A DNA stretch of 64,000 bases from Pseudopithomyces maydicus. Its lineage: Eukaryota > Ascomycota > Dothideomycetes > Pleosporales > Didymosphaeriaceae. The number at the start of each line of letters is the position of its first letter. The stretch's first letter is position 1. The translations under genes and the position numbers were made by a program. The notes under the pieces were generated by a model, which was not told the origin of the DNA, did not search any database, and saw only the letters and a program-made list of their open reading frames with translations. The stretch covers positions 62,001 to 126,000 of the forward strand of contig JANTUC010000019.1 of the NCBI GenBank assembly GCA_026873275.1. Direction: 5' to 3'. Positions 10,497-22,346 of the stretch are shown here, piece after piece.

Positions 10497-12968
10497 CTAT
10501 CCCATCCATGCTATATAAAAACACGAGAACTCAGCCCCCCGCTCACCAAACTCCCTCGCCCAATCCTCGTACTCCTTAAGACCCTGCTTACTAACCGACG
10601 GTCGTATTGTCTGCAAACTGGCCTTGAAGTCCTCGAACCGCATCGGACGAATTTCGTCCATGGTCATGTGTAATAGTTTCTCGCCCAAACTCCTCAGCGG
10701 GCCCATGGCTGCGTCTTTGGCAAGAGCCGTGATGTCAGAGCCGGAGAAGCCTGTCTCAAATCATTAGCAATGCGAGGTAGGAACGGGAAAAAATGCGACC
10801 GAGAAACGTACCATCAGTCAAGCCCACGAGATGGTCTAGATCGGACTCGTCGAGCTCGTGCTTTTGATGAGAAAGCAGAGTCTGCACCTGGGACTTTCGA
10901 ACGTGGGGCTCTGGAAGAGGGATGTACTGTCTTCGGACGAATCGCCGACGTGCAGCTTCGTCGATGGCCCATGGAAGATTGGTAGCAGCGAGGACTAAAA
11001 CACGGCTTGCGTCACCTCTTTCTTTATCCTTGTCTGTTTGCTCCTTTCCGGCAGCCGCCTTTGCCAAGTCACTCCATTGGATCAGAAACTCGGTTTTTAT
11101 CCTTCGCGTGGCCTCGTGCTCCCCGGATCCCGAGCGGCTCGAGAGCAAGGAGTCAATCTCGTCGATGAAAATGATACTTGGTGCTAGCATTTTTGCCAGC
11201 GCAAATAGCGCTCTTACCAGCTTCTCGCTCTCTCCTAGGAATTTGGAGGTCAAAGAAGAAGCGGAAATGGCGAAGAAAGTAGAATGCGACTCTGTCGCGA
11301 CAGCCCTGGCCAACATCGTTTTACCTGTGCCTGGCGGCCCGAATAGCAGCATACCTCTGGCCGGCTCTCTCAAACCCATGAATAGATCTGGACGTAAGAA
11401 GGGATAAACCACGGTCTCCTTTAGTGCAGACTTTGCGACATCCAAACCCGCAACGTCATCCCAGTGCACCTCATCACCCTGAATGACGATCTCGTTGAGA
11501 ATCTGTTTTGCGGCTGCTTCGTCGACACCACGCGGAAGGTTCTTTAGAATAAGCCGGCATTTTTCTTTCCATTCGTCGGAGTCGCTCTCTGAAGCATCAG
11601 AATGGGAGGCGTCCGATGAAGGCGTAGGAGGGAGATCTGCGCGGACGGTGTTTTTACTTGGCCTGCCTTTTCTGCGCGGGGGAGGGCGCGTTTTGGTTTC
11701 GTTGTCGCCAGCGTCGATGGGGATTGATTCCGGGGTTCTTTCCTGGGTCTTTGAGCTCGATTATCGCTGGCACGGGAATATGATTGCGAAGGGCTAGAAG
11801 CAGAAGGGTTGGCACTGGAAGCATTATCAGGCCAGGACAGCTTTGCAGCCGCCGATGCTGCGAGGGCGCGATTGGTAGCGGCAGACTCAGGATACTCATT
11901 GCGGTAGGTTGGCATGGAAGGGATTGAAGCATTTGCCTGTAAGCTCTTTGATCGAGCTGTATCTAGGGAATGTTTGGGGCTTGACGATGTCGGTATGCTT
12001 TTCCGTGTTAATCGGGAAGTCTTCAAGGCTTGGTCAAGATCAGTTTTAACATCTGTCGATGTAGTGCTTTGAGCATGGGAGGGAGGACTGAGAGCATCGG
12101 TAGAGCGGGAGTAAGATGCCTGGAACGGATTAGAATCGGTGTTTTGTAGTGCTGGTGATGCAGCGGCGGCATCCAGAGAGGAACTTGGTATGTCCAGGGA
12201 GGGACGGCTCGAAGAGGTTTGCGATGATGGTGCAGGCGCTTTCGCGAACCTAGCTGGGCCAGGGTTTGCCTTGAAGTTGAATGCGAGGGTGGCGGCTTTT
12301 GCAGCATCTGGTGGTTGAGATCTCATCGACGTGGGAAGCTTAGTGGACGAGGAGGACTTGGTGTCTCTCCCAGGCCTCAGAGTTCTCAACATGCGTCCTT
12401 TCTTCTCGGGCGAGGGCGTCCGCGAGCCCTTCACACCAGGTTGACCGGGAGCCATCAGGGAGGACGCACTGGGAGTCTGCACTAGGGAGCGCGTCGACTC
12501 AGCGCCGGAGCTCTTCCTAGGGGCGAGCGAGGGTCGCTTGGGTAGGGGTGGTGGGCGCGAGAGATGGCTGTAGTCTATGGGGGGTATGGTGCCGCCTCCC
12601 AGCCAGCCAGGAGGGCCACTGTCTTCGGACTGGGCAATGGGGGTAGGTTGCGGGTACAGCACAGGTGGGTTGGCGTCGACTGGCGGGCTGCTATCCTCTC
12701 GACTCTTCTTCAATGTCTCCAGCAGGTCGACCCGTTCCTTGCACTGCAGCTCCAACTGGCGCAGCGACTCGACAAGGGCTCGCTCGGTCGAGGACGAGGG
12801 CCGGACAAGCGAAGGGCCGCGGTGGGCATTGTGGTAGGTGATGTGGTCCAGTGCTGTTCTCCAGGAACGCAGGGCTTCCTGTTCGTTGCTTTTCGATTCG
12901 AAGTAGACGGCGGTCGAGCAGGCGAGGAAGGCCTCGTCGTAGGCCTTCTGTGTCGAGCTGGCCCGCAT
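10497..12968 (-). CDS. SAP1: Sap1/Yta6-type AAA ATPase (spastin/fidgetin-like, MIT domain)
   Basis: Meiotic-clade AAA ATPase, relative of spastin, fidgetin and Vps4. An MIT-like helical region is N-terminal (AYDEAFLACSTAVYFES). A long Ser/Pro-rich linker and a basic patch (RRKGRPSK) follow, then the AAA module: HWDDVAGLDVAKSAL, Walker A GPPGTGKTMLARA, Walker B IIFIDEIDSLLSSR, and the C-terminal Vps4-like helix. Exons 12968-10812 and 10750-10497; intron 61 bp (10811-10751). Start chosen at 12968, just before the MIT region; an in-frame ATG at 13190 exists. Two one-base breaks: in the linker (11719-11735, G4 runs) and at the C6 run 10535-10540, where one more base gives the usual family end FGERGG at 10531. 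As read the tail runs on 11 residues. Confidence 0.85.
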
Positions 12969-13512
12969 CGCTTGCACAGGGCGGGGTTTCTGTGCAGGAG
13001 AGTCGGTCTGGTGCTGCGTCTTTGCATGTGCGGTGCTGTCGCACGCGCCGGTGGTGGGCTGGTGACGTAGCGGCTCTACACCACTCGATGGCTGCGGCGG
13101 CGGCGGGCGAGCGCGACGCGTGAGCGTGAGGCTTTGGCATGGCAGTGCCACCCACCACGCCCTGAGCCCTCGGCCCATCGCCAACATCACTTGGTCACTT
13201 GCGTACGTCCGATCGAAAACGTTCCATTATGCGACCCTCTCTCGATCGACCCAGCGCAGATTCACCCCTGGAACCTAGAAAATGCTATGGTACACTTGCG
13301 CGAAGCCTGGCCCCGTACTCCGTGCTAGGAGCTAAACTCATCCCAAGACGCCGCCGTATGGCCCTCTCTATGTCGCGGGCACCTTTTACCGACTATACAA
13401 TAAACCCGACATGTGGAGCGCGGTAAGCCTAACGCTCTGCGGCACACAGTAACCGTCCGCCCGCTCTAAATGCAAAATGTGCTGACCCCGCCTCGGACCG
13501 CCATGGATATAT
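12969..13512. other. Intergenic / upstream of SAP1
   Basis: 544 bp between the SAP1 start and the 3' end of the carrier gene. In-frame upstream codons of SAP1 extend to 13190. The rest shows no feature. Confidence 0.45.
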
Positions 13513-14775
13513 CTATGCAGATGGATTGCGCTCGCTGCGCGCGATGAAGAAGGCCTTTGCCATTTCGTATGCCGACCTGTCTCCATGTTAGCCCAAAACA
13601 CCCCCAAATGAATCCCATGGTCTGTGCCTACCAGCAGATGGCCGTACTGGGCATCGTCGTGATAATCCTCGGCTTCAGGCCTCGGAAGTAACCCTTCCAC
13701 CCGTCCCTCTGATGTATTATCCTCGCCGCATTCATGAGTCCTGAAACATTTCTTAGCTCTGCGTCCGTCGCATTGCCCCTGGTCTGCAGTAGCGTCTTGA
13801 TCACGTCCAGTGGCGTCGTGAATCCGGCCGCAAGACCTCCGGCCAACCCTCCAGCGAAGCAGTGGGTGTAAGGGTCATAGCGCCCGGTTGGATTCATGAC
13901 CTTGGATATTGACTCGTACGCCATGAACTGCAGCGCCGTGAAGGGCACCGTCATGCACAACGTGGTGGGATACGAGACGTAGAAGGCGCTGAGACCCTCG
14001 TTGCGGAACACTTCTCGCGCGCAATGCGGAACTGATTTGTAGACGGAGCCGTGCAGTTGCATACGCTGCTTGATGACTGAGGAAAAAATTAGTTCATGTT
14101 CACTGCCGCCGAACAATGTACGTTACCATCAAAAGGATTCATTAACGCGTCGCTGGCGATGGTGGCTGCTGCACCGCTGGCCGCTGTCCCTGGTCAGCAA
14201 ATCGTTTCGTTCATAGGCGTGTGGGCGCAAAACAACGGACCTGCGGCAAAGGGATGGTGCTCTTCGCTGCCTCCCTCATTTCCTCCTAGAGCATGCTTAG
14301 TTGCCTCGTATGATGCAAAGTAAACGGCGTGTGCCGGGCCTGCTCCCACAATGACACTGGAAAGGCCTCTCCACAGCGTTCTGAAGCCCTCAACCCGCGA
14401 TATCGTGACCATTGCGTTGGAGATGCCCGTGTACATGGCGGTGGGCGAGGGGTTCACGACTTGCATCCGCGTCTATAGAGTATCAGCGCGCTGTTCGAGG
14501 GCGACGGTCGGAAGCGGCGCACCTTGAGCAGATCAATTGGGTACATCACCGAGTGTTCCTGTCCCGCAGTCAGCGCATATTCCGCGAAACCCGAGCGCGG
14601 CACCGTACAGCAATTCCTGCGAAGGCGCCGGCGAGCATGTTCGCCGACAGCGAGAAGTTTGGTGGCAGCGATTCATAGCTATGAGTATGGTCAGCGAGGG
14701 CTCGTCCGGAGTCTGGTGGATGGCGCACTCGTGCTCAACTTCTTCCACAGCCGTATGTCCTCCATGGGTGGCCAT
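13513..14775 (-). CDS. MRS4: Mitochondrial carrier, mitoferrin (MRS3/MRS4 type)
   Basis: Six-helix inner-membrane carrier predicted to import Fe2+ for heme and Fe-S synthesis. Seven exons: 14775-14729, 14678-14609, 14558-14523, 14472-14241, 14189-14127, 14076-13632 and 13576-13513. All introns are 50-55 bp and phase-consistent, giving 318 aa. All three carrier signatures are visible: PIDLLKTR (split by intron 3), PFDVIKQR and PLDVIKTLLQ. LPPNFSLSANMLAGAFAGIA opens helix 1 and MQVVNPSPTAMYTGISNA matches mitoferrins. One exon is only 36 nt. Subfamily is by resemblance; another carrier subtype is less likely. Confidence 0.92.
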
Positions 14776-15857
14776 TAAATGACCGCTTGCGAGCGGCGCA
14801 GATTCCAGGGTTGCGATTTTGACGGTAAAGGTGATGGGCTCGTTCCGTGTGCTGACGGCAGGGTGCGACAATATCCACGAAGATAGGGCAGCCGAGGCGT
14901 TGCGGTGCTGTTGTTTGCAAGGCGATGGAAGCTTGGAAATAATGATGGACTGGGCGTCACAAGCAGACGCTTCAGCTAGGACACTAGCGAAGCCGGAACC
15001 AGACCGGCAAAACGTGCATATAACTATCTCACCCTCTCACACACAAACTGCCTCCCTGGTCGCGACAAACATTTGCTTGCTGCGCGGTGCCCGCTTTGCT
15101 TGCACTTCCCCTTGTCCTGCCTGCAGTGCGCAAAGCTGCCCAGCTTGTTTGCATCGTCTTCCCGCCGACCGTCCCACCGACCGTCCCAAGACCAACACAA
15201 GCAGCGCATCGGAGACGGCGGGGGAGCTTGGGACATCTCCGCGCCAGTCGCAGTCCAAGCGCTCACCAAAATTTGATCAGATAAGATTATAAGTCATCTC
15301 CGCGGCTCCGCTCGCACCTCCGCTCATGCATGTGCGGTGTACATACACCGCGACGTGAGCCCGGCTGCGGGAGTTTGTTCTTTTTTTTCTTTTCTCCCAC
15401 CACCAAGTTATTCTGCGACTAGACATTACCCTGGCGTTCGCCCACCAACGTGACATCCCAAAAGACTTGGACGTTCACGCACGACCTGCGATCCGCCATC
15501 ATGCTATGTGCTTCGCCATACACCGCTTACAGCGGACGTCACGCTATTATCATCACTTGGGATGGCGATGACCCTGTCGCATTACCTCAGGGTACAAGCG
15601 GCGAAGGGTTCAGCGCTACTAAATCAACCTCACGTATGAGGTCCAGGAGGCTTGCACCCCTATCAGCTTAGCCTTTGTTTGTGCCAGGGTCGTTGCGGGC
15701 TCTTCTTGGGAAATATACCCATATACTATCTTACATGATACACTCTATGGTACACTGGCGTAGGTGAAAATTATCTACATTTCATGCCCACAAATGTCTT
15801 CTGTTGGCGTCACACGCGAAACGTTATCCACCAGCTATCGCTCCATATTCGTCCTTT
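14776..15857. other. Intergenic, no gene seen
   Basis: 1.08 kb upstream of the carrier gene and downstream of the tRNA synthetase gene. A T-rich run lies at about 15378-15397. Small open frames on both strands lack coding hallmarks. Confidence 0.5.
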
Positions 15858-17496
15858 TCAGCAGTCGCACCGCTTATGCCATCGAGGGAAGCTGACGACA
15901 TCTCTGATGTTGGTGACCCCGGAAAGGTAGCACAGCAGACGATCAAAGCCCAGGCCGAAGCCCCCGTGAGGCACACTGCCGTACCTTCTTAGATCCAGAT
16001 ACCATTGGAGTGAGCCGTCTGAATCCTCGGCATTGCCCGTGGACGTAGTCTGCAAGCCATGCTCTTCCATTGATTTTGCGAGCTCTGTCGGGTCGTGTTC
16101 GCGCATCGAGCCTCCGACCAGCTCGCAAATGTCTGGAACAAGAAGATCGAAGCACGCCACGGTAGGTCGCCCGTCTGTTCCAGTGGGCGCCTTGCTTGTG
16201 GGCGCCATGTAGAAGGGCTTAATATCGCGCGGGTAGTCGGTGACGAAGACGGGACCCGCACCGCCCAAACTTTGAGCAATAAAACGCTCATGTTCGGTTT
16301 GGAGCCCATCTTTGTGACCAGGCTCGAACTCAAATTGCACCTGTCCATTCGCAACGGCTGCCTGCAAATGTTCTACTGCGTCTTGGTACGTGACCCGTGG
16401 CCAAGGCCCGGCAACGAGGCCTTCCCATCGTCGTGCAAGCACTGTGCTAGACACAGCATTGCCGTCTTGGTCGTCTTCGCGCGTCCGAGCTTCCAGGAGC
16501 TCCGAGCCGACTTCTGAGGACCGCAGCTCGCTTGCCAGGGCACGCAGCAGGCCTTCGACCACGTCCATGACTTGTGTCAAATCCTCGACAAAGGCCATCT
16601 CAGCTTCCAGCATGTAGAACTCGCTCAAGTGGCGAGCCGTGTCGCTCTTCTCCGCCCTGAAAGTGGGCGACAGTGTCCATACTTTGCCGACCGACTGCGC
16701 GAGCGCTTCGAGATGAAGCTGGCTGGAGACGGTCAGGTATTTCGGGGAGGTAAAAAAATGGTCGTGGCGTGGTACAGGCTGCTGCTGGGCCGTGTCTGCG
16801 GTGCTGGAGGACGAGTCTGGTGATATGGTGAAGACCTCGCCGGCGCCCTCGCAATCGGAGGATGTGATGATGGGCGGGTGTGACTGGATGAAGCCGTGAT
16901 TGGCAAAGTAGTTGGTGACCTGGGCTGTGACCAGGGACCTCAGCCGAAGGAGCAGTGCGTTGAAAGGCAGGCGGGCCCGCAGATGGGGCACAGTGCGAAG
17001 GAATTCGGCGGTCTGGTACTTCTTCTGGATGGGCGAGGTTGCAGCGTGGTTGGTGCCCAGGATGCGCACACTGTCGGCCTGGAGCTCGAAGGTCTGGCCA
17101 GCGCCTGGTGACGGTGTCCAGCGGCCCGTCACTGCTACGGCAGCTCCCGTAGAAAGACTGGGACAGGGTCAGCAACAGGACCACGAGGTGCGACGCGTTG
17201 TTTGGGGACACTGACGCGTCGGCGTGCTCGGGAGTCAGGACAGCCTGCACCGTCTTGAGGGACGAGCCGTCTCCAATGGCGGCAAAGGCCACACGCTTCT
17301 GCTTCCGCACGCTGCGCACGAAGCCATGGAGGGTCAGCGATGCATGCTGGGGCGGCGACGGCGAAGCGCTCTCTCTCAGCAGTACGGCGATGCTCTTGGC
17401 GACGATGGTCGAGCTCCAACGGGATTGCGGGCGCGTGGCCGGTGGCAGGCTGCGCGGGAGACGGAACACGCGCCCTCGAGCAAACAATTGGCTCAT
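15858..17496 (-). CDS. SLM5: Mitochondrial asparaginyl-tRNA synthetase
   Basis: Class IIb aminoacyl-tRNA synthetase charging mitochondrial tRNA-Asn. Exons 17496-17216 and 17157-15858 (58-bp intron) give 526 aa. Residues 1-30 form an Arg-rich presequence (MSQLFARGRVFRLPRS). The OB-fold anticodon domain includes LTLHGFVRSVRKQKRVAFAA. Catalytic domain: motif 2 FRAEKSDTARHLSEFYMLEA and motif 3 GGFGLGFDRLLCYLSG near the end. The active-site segment CDCEGAGEVF-type reads SSDCEGAGEVFTIS. An upstream in-frame ATG at 17556 would add 20 residues; 17496 is preferred because it opens the presequence directly. Confidence 0.93.
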
Positions 17497-18667
17497 GGAT
17501 GGCCGGCAAACATGGAGCAGCCAGCAGGCGACGCGCAGAGAAGCCTGGTGCAGCACAGTTCGACGTCAGCGTGGGCGTCCAGCCGGCAGACTTTTGAGCA
17601 GGGGAGCTTGGGCCGTCGTCATTCTCCTGCCTCCAGCAAGTCCTTGTGCCGGGGGCTAGCGCAGATGGGCTACCCAGGTGTGCAGACCCGACCCATGGAC
17701 CCGTTCGTTAATCGTGACAAGCTGCATCGGCCCCCTGGGCTGAGACACACGTGTGGGACGGTGAATGTATGCCGTGTCGCGTCCCGCATCTGCCGTGTGC
17801 GACCATCCAGCAGAACATGTTGCCTCTCCCGCGACGCCCCTGCCGCTGTCTAGGTGCCTCCCACCTCCCATATCCCAGCATGTCCAGCTGCCGTGGCCGT
17901 CACGGACATGCTCGTAGTGCATTTGTTCGACCTTTTCCATCGTTTCGCCCATTTCTGCCTCAAGAAGCGACCAGTCTGCGCTGTGCCCTGCCGTACGGAC
18001 GCCATGTATGCACCCAGGTTTTCTTGTAGCCGACATGCTGGAACCACCGGCACTACGGATGCAGCTACCGGCTCCGCCTAGGCGCGTGAGATCTGATCCA
18101 GAGACGCACTGCAGATCGCCGCGAGATCCATCCACACCCCGTCTGCCTCGAGAAACCTGCCGTGCCCCAGGTCCCGGCCTGCTCTATTTGGCTGTGCTTT
18201 CCACCCACGTACTAGGCCGCCTCCTGGGCGCGCCACAGATGGCCCCCTCCACTCCCGCTGCCGTTCCGGGCCCTGTAGGTACCCTTGATTGCTTGTGGTG
18301 CCCACGAGTCAAGACACGGTAGACAAGGCGGTGGCACCATGTGTTTGAGCGCGATAGCCCTGTAGGGCAACCGTCAAATCTTGGACTACCAACAAGCAGC
18401 TGCTGCTTTTGTCTTGTGCAGCGAGACAAGCCTGGCTAGTGACGGCTCCATCCATATCTAATTAGTAGTTCACCTCCCGTCACGCTCGTAGCACCGGACC
18501 TCAACCAAGTACATATATCATATGCCACCCTCGCCCTGGACCGATGCATGCCTTTTAGCCCCCCACGACCACTCTCCCTCGTGCATGATAGCAGCAGCGC
18601 TTTTGTCTATTGTCTAGACTTCTTACCACGCTTACATACATCGCAGGTAGCTGTCCATTATGCAATC
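17497..18667. promoter_or_regulatory. Divergent spacer, synthetase / PARG-like gene
   Basis: 1.17 kb between start codons of oppositely oriented genes. Several open frames overlap here on both strands with no shared support. Presumed 5' UTRs and promoters. Confidence 0.45.
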
Positions 18668-19595
18668 ATGCCACCATCCAAGCTCAAACCTTCTGAAATA
18701 GCTGCCGAAGCAAAGCGAAAATGGTTTCCATATATTTTGCAAGACAAAATCACAGATCTGCAAACTTCACATGCATTTCCCGACTCATCGGCCATACCGG
18801 TCGATACAGCCAAAAAGGTGCACGGCCGAACCTGTGTTGCTGTCATGCAGGGCGATCCTGTTGCGTATGCCTTGGCTTGGTATCGGGGACAGAAAAATTG
18901 CAGAAGAATACCTGTCGTCAATATGGCCAACGAGAAACGCGCCGGAGGAGACTGGGAGTCCGGTTTGACATCACCTGAAGAGTGCTTTGCCCGTCGAAGC
19001 AACCTCGTGCAGGCCCTGACCATGCCGTGGAATGCACCCAGGGGAAGCTATGGAAGCCATTACCCAATACCTCAAAGAGGCGGCATCTATTGCCCCGAAG
19101 TTTGTGAGTGCTAAGCCCTACGTGGATTGCCATGTTTAACCCATTTCGAGATGTGTTTCGAGCAGGCCCGGACTCGGATTACGTGGAGTTCTCACAAATG
19201 GAACACCTCCCAGTCATTTCGGTGGCTCCTGTCCGGGGGCCTAGGCTCAATGAATCTGGAACCAGCTACTCGTTCATTGAGGAGCGGGAACTCATGAAGG
19301 ACAAAATGCGGACAGTACTTAGGATCGCAGCGCAATGCAATCACGATAAATTGGTGATAGGAGCTTTTGGTTTGGGTCCCCTCTTCAAAAACCCCCACGC
19401 GAAGTCGCCGAAATGTGGAGAAGCCTGCTTTATGAGGAGTTTGAGTTCATAGGCGTCTTCTCAGACGTCGCGTTCGCCATCGACAGCGATTCCTTCGGAG
19501 CGAAGGATGGGGACTTGGCAAAGGACGGGAAGTCGGATTTCGAGATTTTCACCGAAGAGCTAGGTGCCTCGAAAATATTCCCAACACGATACTGA
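18668..19595 (+). CDS. Microbial-type PARG catalytic domain protein (DUF2263)
   Basis: Resembles the TIGR02452/DUF2263 family, a macrodomain relative of poly(ADP-ribose) glycohydrolase; substrate here is unknown. Exons 18668-19103 and 19151-19595. Key sites: NMANEKRAGGDWESGLTSPE followed by ECFARRSNL (the Asn and Gly-rich loop with the acidic pair), LPVISVAPVR, and DKLVIGAFGLGPLFKNP. The 47-bp intron ends in a GAG acceptor, which is unusual but gives VYVFRAG. The frame breaks at the C5 run 19392-19396; one more C gives the family motif NPPREVAEMW and carries on to the stop at 19593. An in-frame ATG at 18548 lies upstream; 18668 is preferred. Confidence 0.8.
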
Positions 19596-20530
19596 GGCTA
19601 GACAGCATCCTGAAACCCGAATGCGTCTCGGCCGTCTGAATGCATGATGTCACTGGCTGCAGGTGGCAGAATCGGACTAAAATCTCGGTTATCTGAAATG
19701 GCGTTGGGGCGTTTGGGCTGGGTGGGATTCCAACAGAATGACCAATCATACGAGTATTACAGTGCCACTTCCTCGGATTGCTCTTCGCTTAGCTTTGCGC
19801 TTATCTGGACATCTGTCATCATGTGAGGGTTTGGAGCCACGCCTGCTCTAGCCTTGCCGCGTGTCGCTGGGCGTAGCAGCATTGACAAGGCCCCAGTGGT
19901 TCAAAAGCAACGTCGTCGATCACACGCCGCAAGGGACATGTCTTGCTTTCGAGTTCTCGAACAGGGTCACGGACCAGGCACACTATTGGCTGCAACCACG
20001 CGATTGGATGTATGGGATGGTGTGCTGTCGCGGCCATGCTTTCTGCATCCTGGATCCCAACGTCGAACGCGTGGAAGCTCCAATGAACTAACCAGCCTGA
20101 ACGTCCCTAGCTGTAATGGCTGCTTGATTCGTCATGGTGGATAGTCCTCCTTCCTGCGGTAGGAATAGAAACCCAGCTCACGCCCTCCGTTCCCGTGACA
20201 TGGCTATGGGCTGGTGACAATATTATGTAATTGCATTTGCTCTAGCATGTGTATGGGTATCTTAAGATCGGCAGAAGGTTGGGCTAGCACGGATATCGTG
20301 AGACCTACCCCGGCATTCGAGCCTTTGATGTCTCGGCCAACCGCAGCGAGCAGGATAATCGGTCCGCGATTTTATCTGCTGTGTTCAATGGTGGTAGGCA
20401 GCGCTTTCCTCCAGTGGTCGTAAAGAGGCGTTGAGATTACACCTACCCTTTGGCTGGGGCAGCGATGCTCATGTAGTTTACATATACATATTATACAGTG
20501 GTCTGACACCCGTCCTCGTGCACACTCCGC
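19596..20530. other. Intergenic with one open stretch of unknown meaning
   Basis: 935 bp between 3' ends (convergent). A 76-codon open frame at 19861-20091 has protein-like composition (HYWLQPRDWMYGMVCC) but no ATG start, and I could not link it to a neighbouring exon. Either a relic or chance. Confidence 0.4.
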
Positions 20531-20942
20531 TCACTTGCTGTTCCCAACAGGCAATTGGGGTGCAATGATTTCTCCACCTTCCGCCTCGATCTTCTTGATG
20601 GTCTGTTCTTTCTGATAATTGACGACGCGTTGTTTCTTGAAGTACTCAACCTTCCAGAGCAGTCAGCATGCAGAGTTTGTAGACAGGACAACCAAGACAT
20701 ACCCAACTGTGTGCGCAGTTTTTCTCGAAGACTTGATCGGCCTGGCCACACGCTTTTGCCGCCCCCTCTCTCCCCTTCTTGGTGTTTATGCTGTCGAGGA
20801 TGTTGTTCTGGTCGAGGCATTCGAAGAAGGCGTCTCGCGACTCGTAGCATTTCTGCCGTGTTGTCTTGGTCGGGGCGACAAATGCGCCGTCGGCTGTCTT
20901 TTTGGGCCCCGAGGCGTCGGAAGAAGATGAGAACCAGCCCAT
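20531..20942 (-). CDS. COA6: Cytochrome c oxidase assembly factor 6
   Basis: Intermembrane-space protein for copper delivery to Cox2 in complex IV assembly. Exons 20942-20703 and 20650-20531 give 119 aa; the 52-bp intron (20702-20651) ends AAG. Start MGWFSSSSDASGPKKTADG. Twin cysteine motif: CYESRDAFFEC (CX9C) and CGQADQVFEKNC (CX10C), the COX6B/COA6 spacing expected for Mia40-dependent import. The C-terminus VEYFKKQRVVNYQKEQTIKK is charged. Head-to-head with SYS1 over 202 bp. Confidence 0.93.
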
Positions 20943-21144
20943 TGTGTCGTGGTGGGAGCCTTTCGTAGGTGCCTGAGAAGGCCGTGACCTGCTGTGCGGC
21001 AAAGAGCTCTAAGCTCGGACGATGACGCTCGAACCGCTACGCCAAGCCCTCCTCCGCAACTGACCCCCGAGCCCTCTCGCAGCGACACCTGGTGTGCGAG
21101 AAGCACACATGCCTGCAATACGGTAGTCCGTCCTACCTGAACTC
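20943..21144. promoter_or_regulatory. Shared COA6 / SYS1 divergent promoter spacer
   Basis: 202 bp between start codons, GC-rich. The bidirectional role is inferred from spacing. Confidence 0.6.
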
Positions 21145-21798
21145 ATGCCACGCCGTCGCCGTCCGCCCCGCCCTGGCGCGCTCGCTGATTTATCGCCCAC
21201 CCGTATCGCCTCCCAGATCCTCCTCCTCCAGCTCGCCTACTATGCCTGCGCCGCCGTCCTGATCGTCTTCACCGCCCTGGTGTTTGGCAAGGAGGTCAGC
21301 ACAGATCTCCTGTTCAGCTGGCGAAGTCTCCGCGGCGACACCACCGTCGGCTGGACCCTTGGGCTTGTTTGGGTCCTGAACAGTCTTACATGGTAGGCCT
21401 CCCATCGTACCCTCGTGCCATGAATCCGCTGACGTGTCGGTAGCGCCGTCTTCATACTTATCCTCATAGCCCGTTCCAAGCTTGTGCTCGACTTTGCGCT
21501 GACCATACACTTCATCCACCTCATCGTCACCTCGCTCTACTCCCACGCTGTCCCGACGAACCTTTTCTGGTGGGCCCTACAAGCATGCAGCGCGACGCTC
21601 ATGACATCTCTTGGTGTGTGGGCATGCCAGTGGCGAGAGCTACGACCCATCAACTTTGGCGGCAAAAGTGCTGCCAGGCAGGGATCTGGCCCAAGCGACG
21701 GAGATGTGAGTGGCAGAGCGAGAGGGAGAGATGGATACGAATTGGCGGGCATGACTGATGGGGATAGGGGCATGCCGGGCGACGATAGCAACGTATGA
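21145..21798 (+). CDS. SYS1: Golgi membrane protein Sys1
   Basis: Four-helix Golgi membrane protein that recruits the Arl3/ARFRP1 GTPase for vesicle traffic. Exons 21145-21392 and 21444-21798 (51-bp intron) give 200 aa. Hydrophobic segments: ILLLQLAYYACAAVLIVFTA, LGLVWVLNSLTCAVFILILI, LTIHFIHLIVTSLYSHAVPT and FWWALQACSATLMTSLGVWA, followed by the conserved cytosolic WRELRPINFGG and a polar tail. The N-terminus is Arg/Pro-rich. Confidence 0.92.
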
Positions 21799-22346
21799 CC
21801 TGGCCGTCAACAGTTGACATATGCATAGCATCGGCGTTTCTTTTGGGATATCACAAGGCGAGTGAAGGCGTCATGGGACGATGGACAGGCTGGACTGTGG
21901 AGCTGTATTATATTACACTGACTTTAGGCACAATAGAGATATTTCATCTGGCTCAATCTCTACGTAGTGTCATCCCGCACGTATACTTCGCTCTGACTTT
22001 GGAAACCATGGGCAGCCCTGGTTGGTGATTTGAGCTCATATTCTGCTCTGTCTTCTTGCCTTCATGTAGTGAAAAATGAGCGACTTTGATTAAAAGCTTC
22101 TTAGCAATGATACTGGTATAAAAGCAGTCCATGAGAAACAAGACGACCTTTGAAAATACAGCGTCATGTGTGAGTGAAAGGTTCACCCGCCCGACATGGC
22201 CCATGTGTTGGCTCTCCCTTCGACATTTTGTTGGAAAGGCGCGCCAAGCTAGTCCCTCACTCTGTCTACCACCTAAAAATCCGCGATATGACCGTGCACC
22301 CACAAACAACCCGCGACTGCCGCAACAAGGCGAAGAACTGGTCACA
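21799..22346. other. Intergenic upstream of TFC4
   Basis: 548 bp. The TFC4 frame is open back to an ATG at 22131, so that longer N-terminus cannot be excluded. No other feature. Confidence 0.5.

Noticed and set aside
19861..20091. Protein-like 76-codon frame
   Set aside because: It begins with GTG, lacks an ATG, and no in-phase upstream exon was found. Kept only as a note in the intergenic entry.
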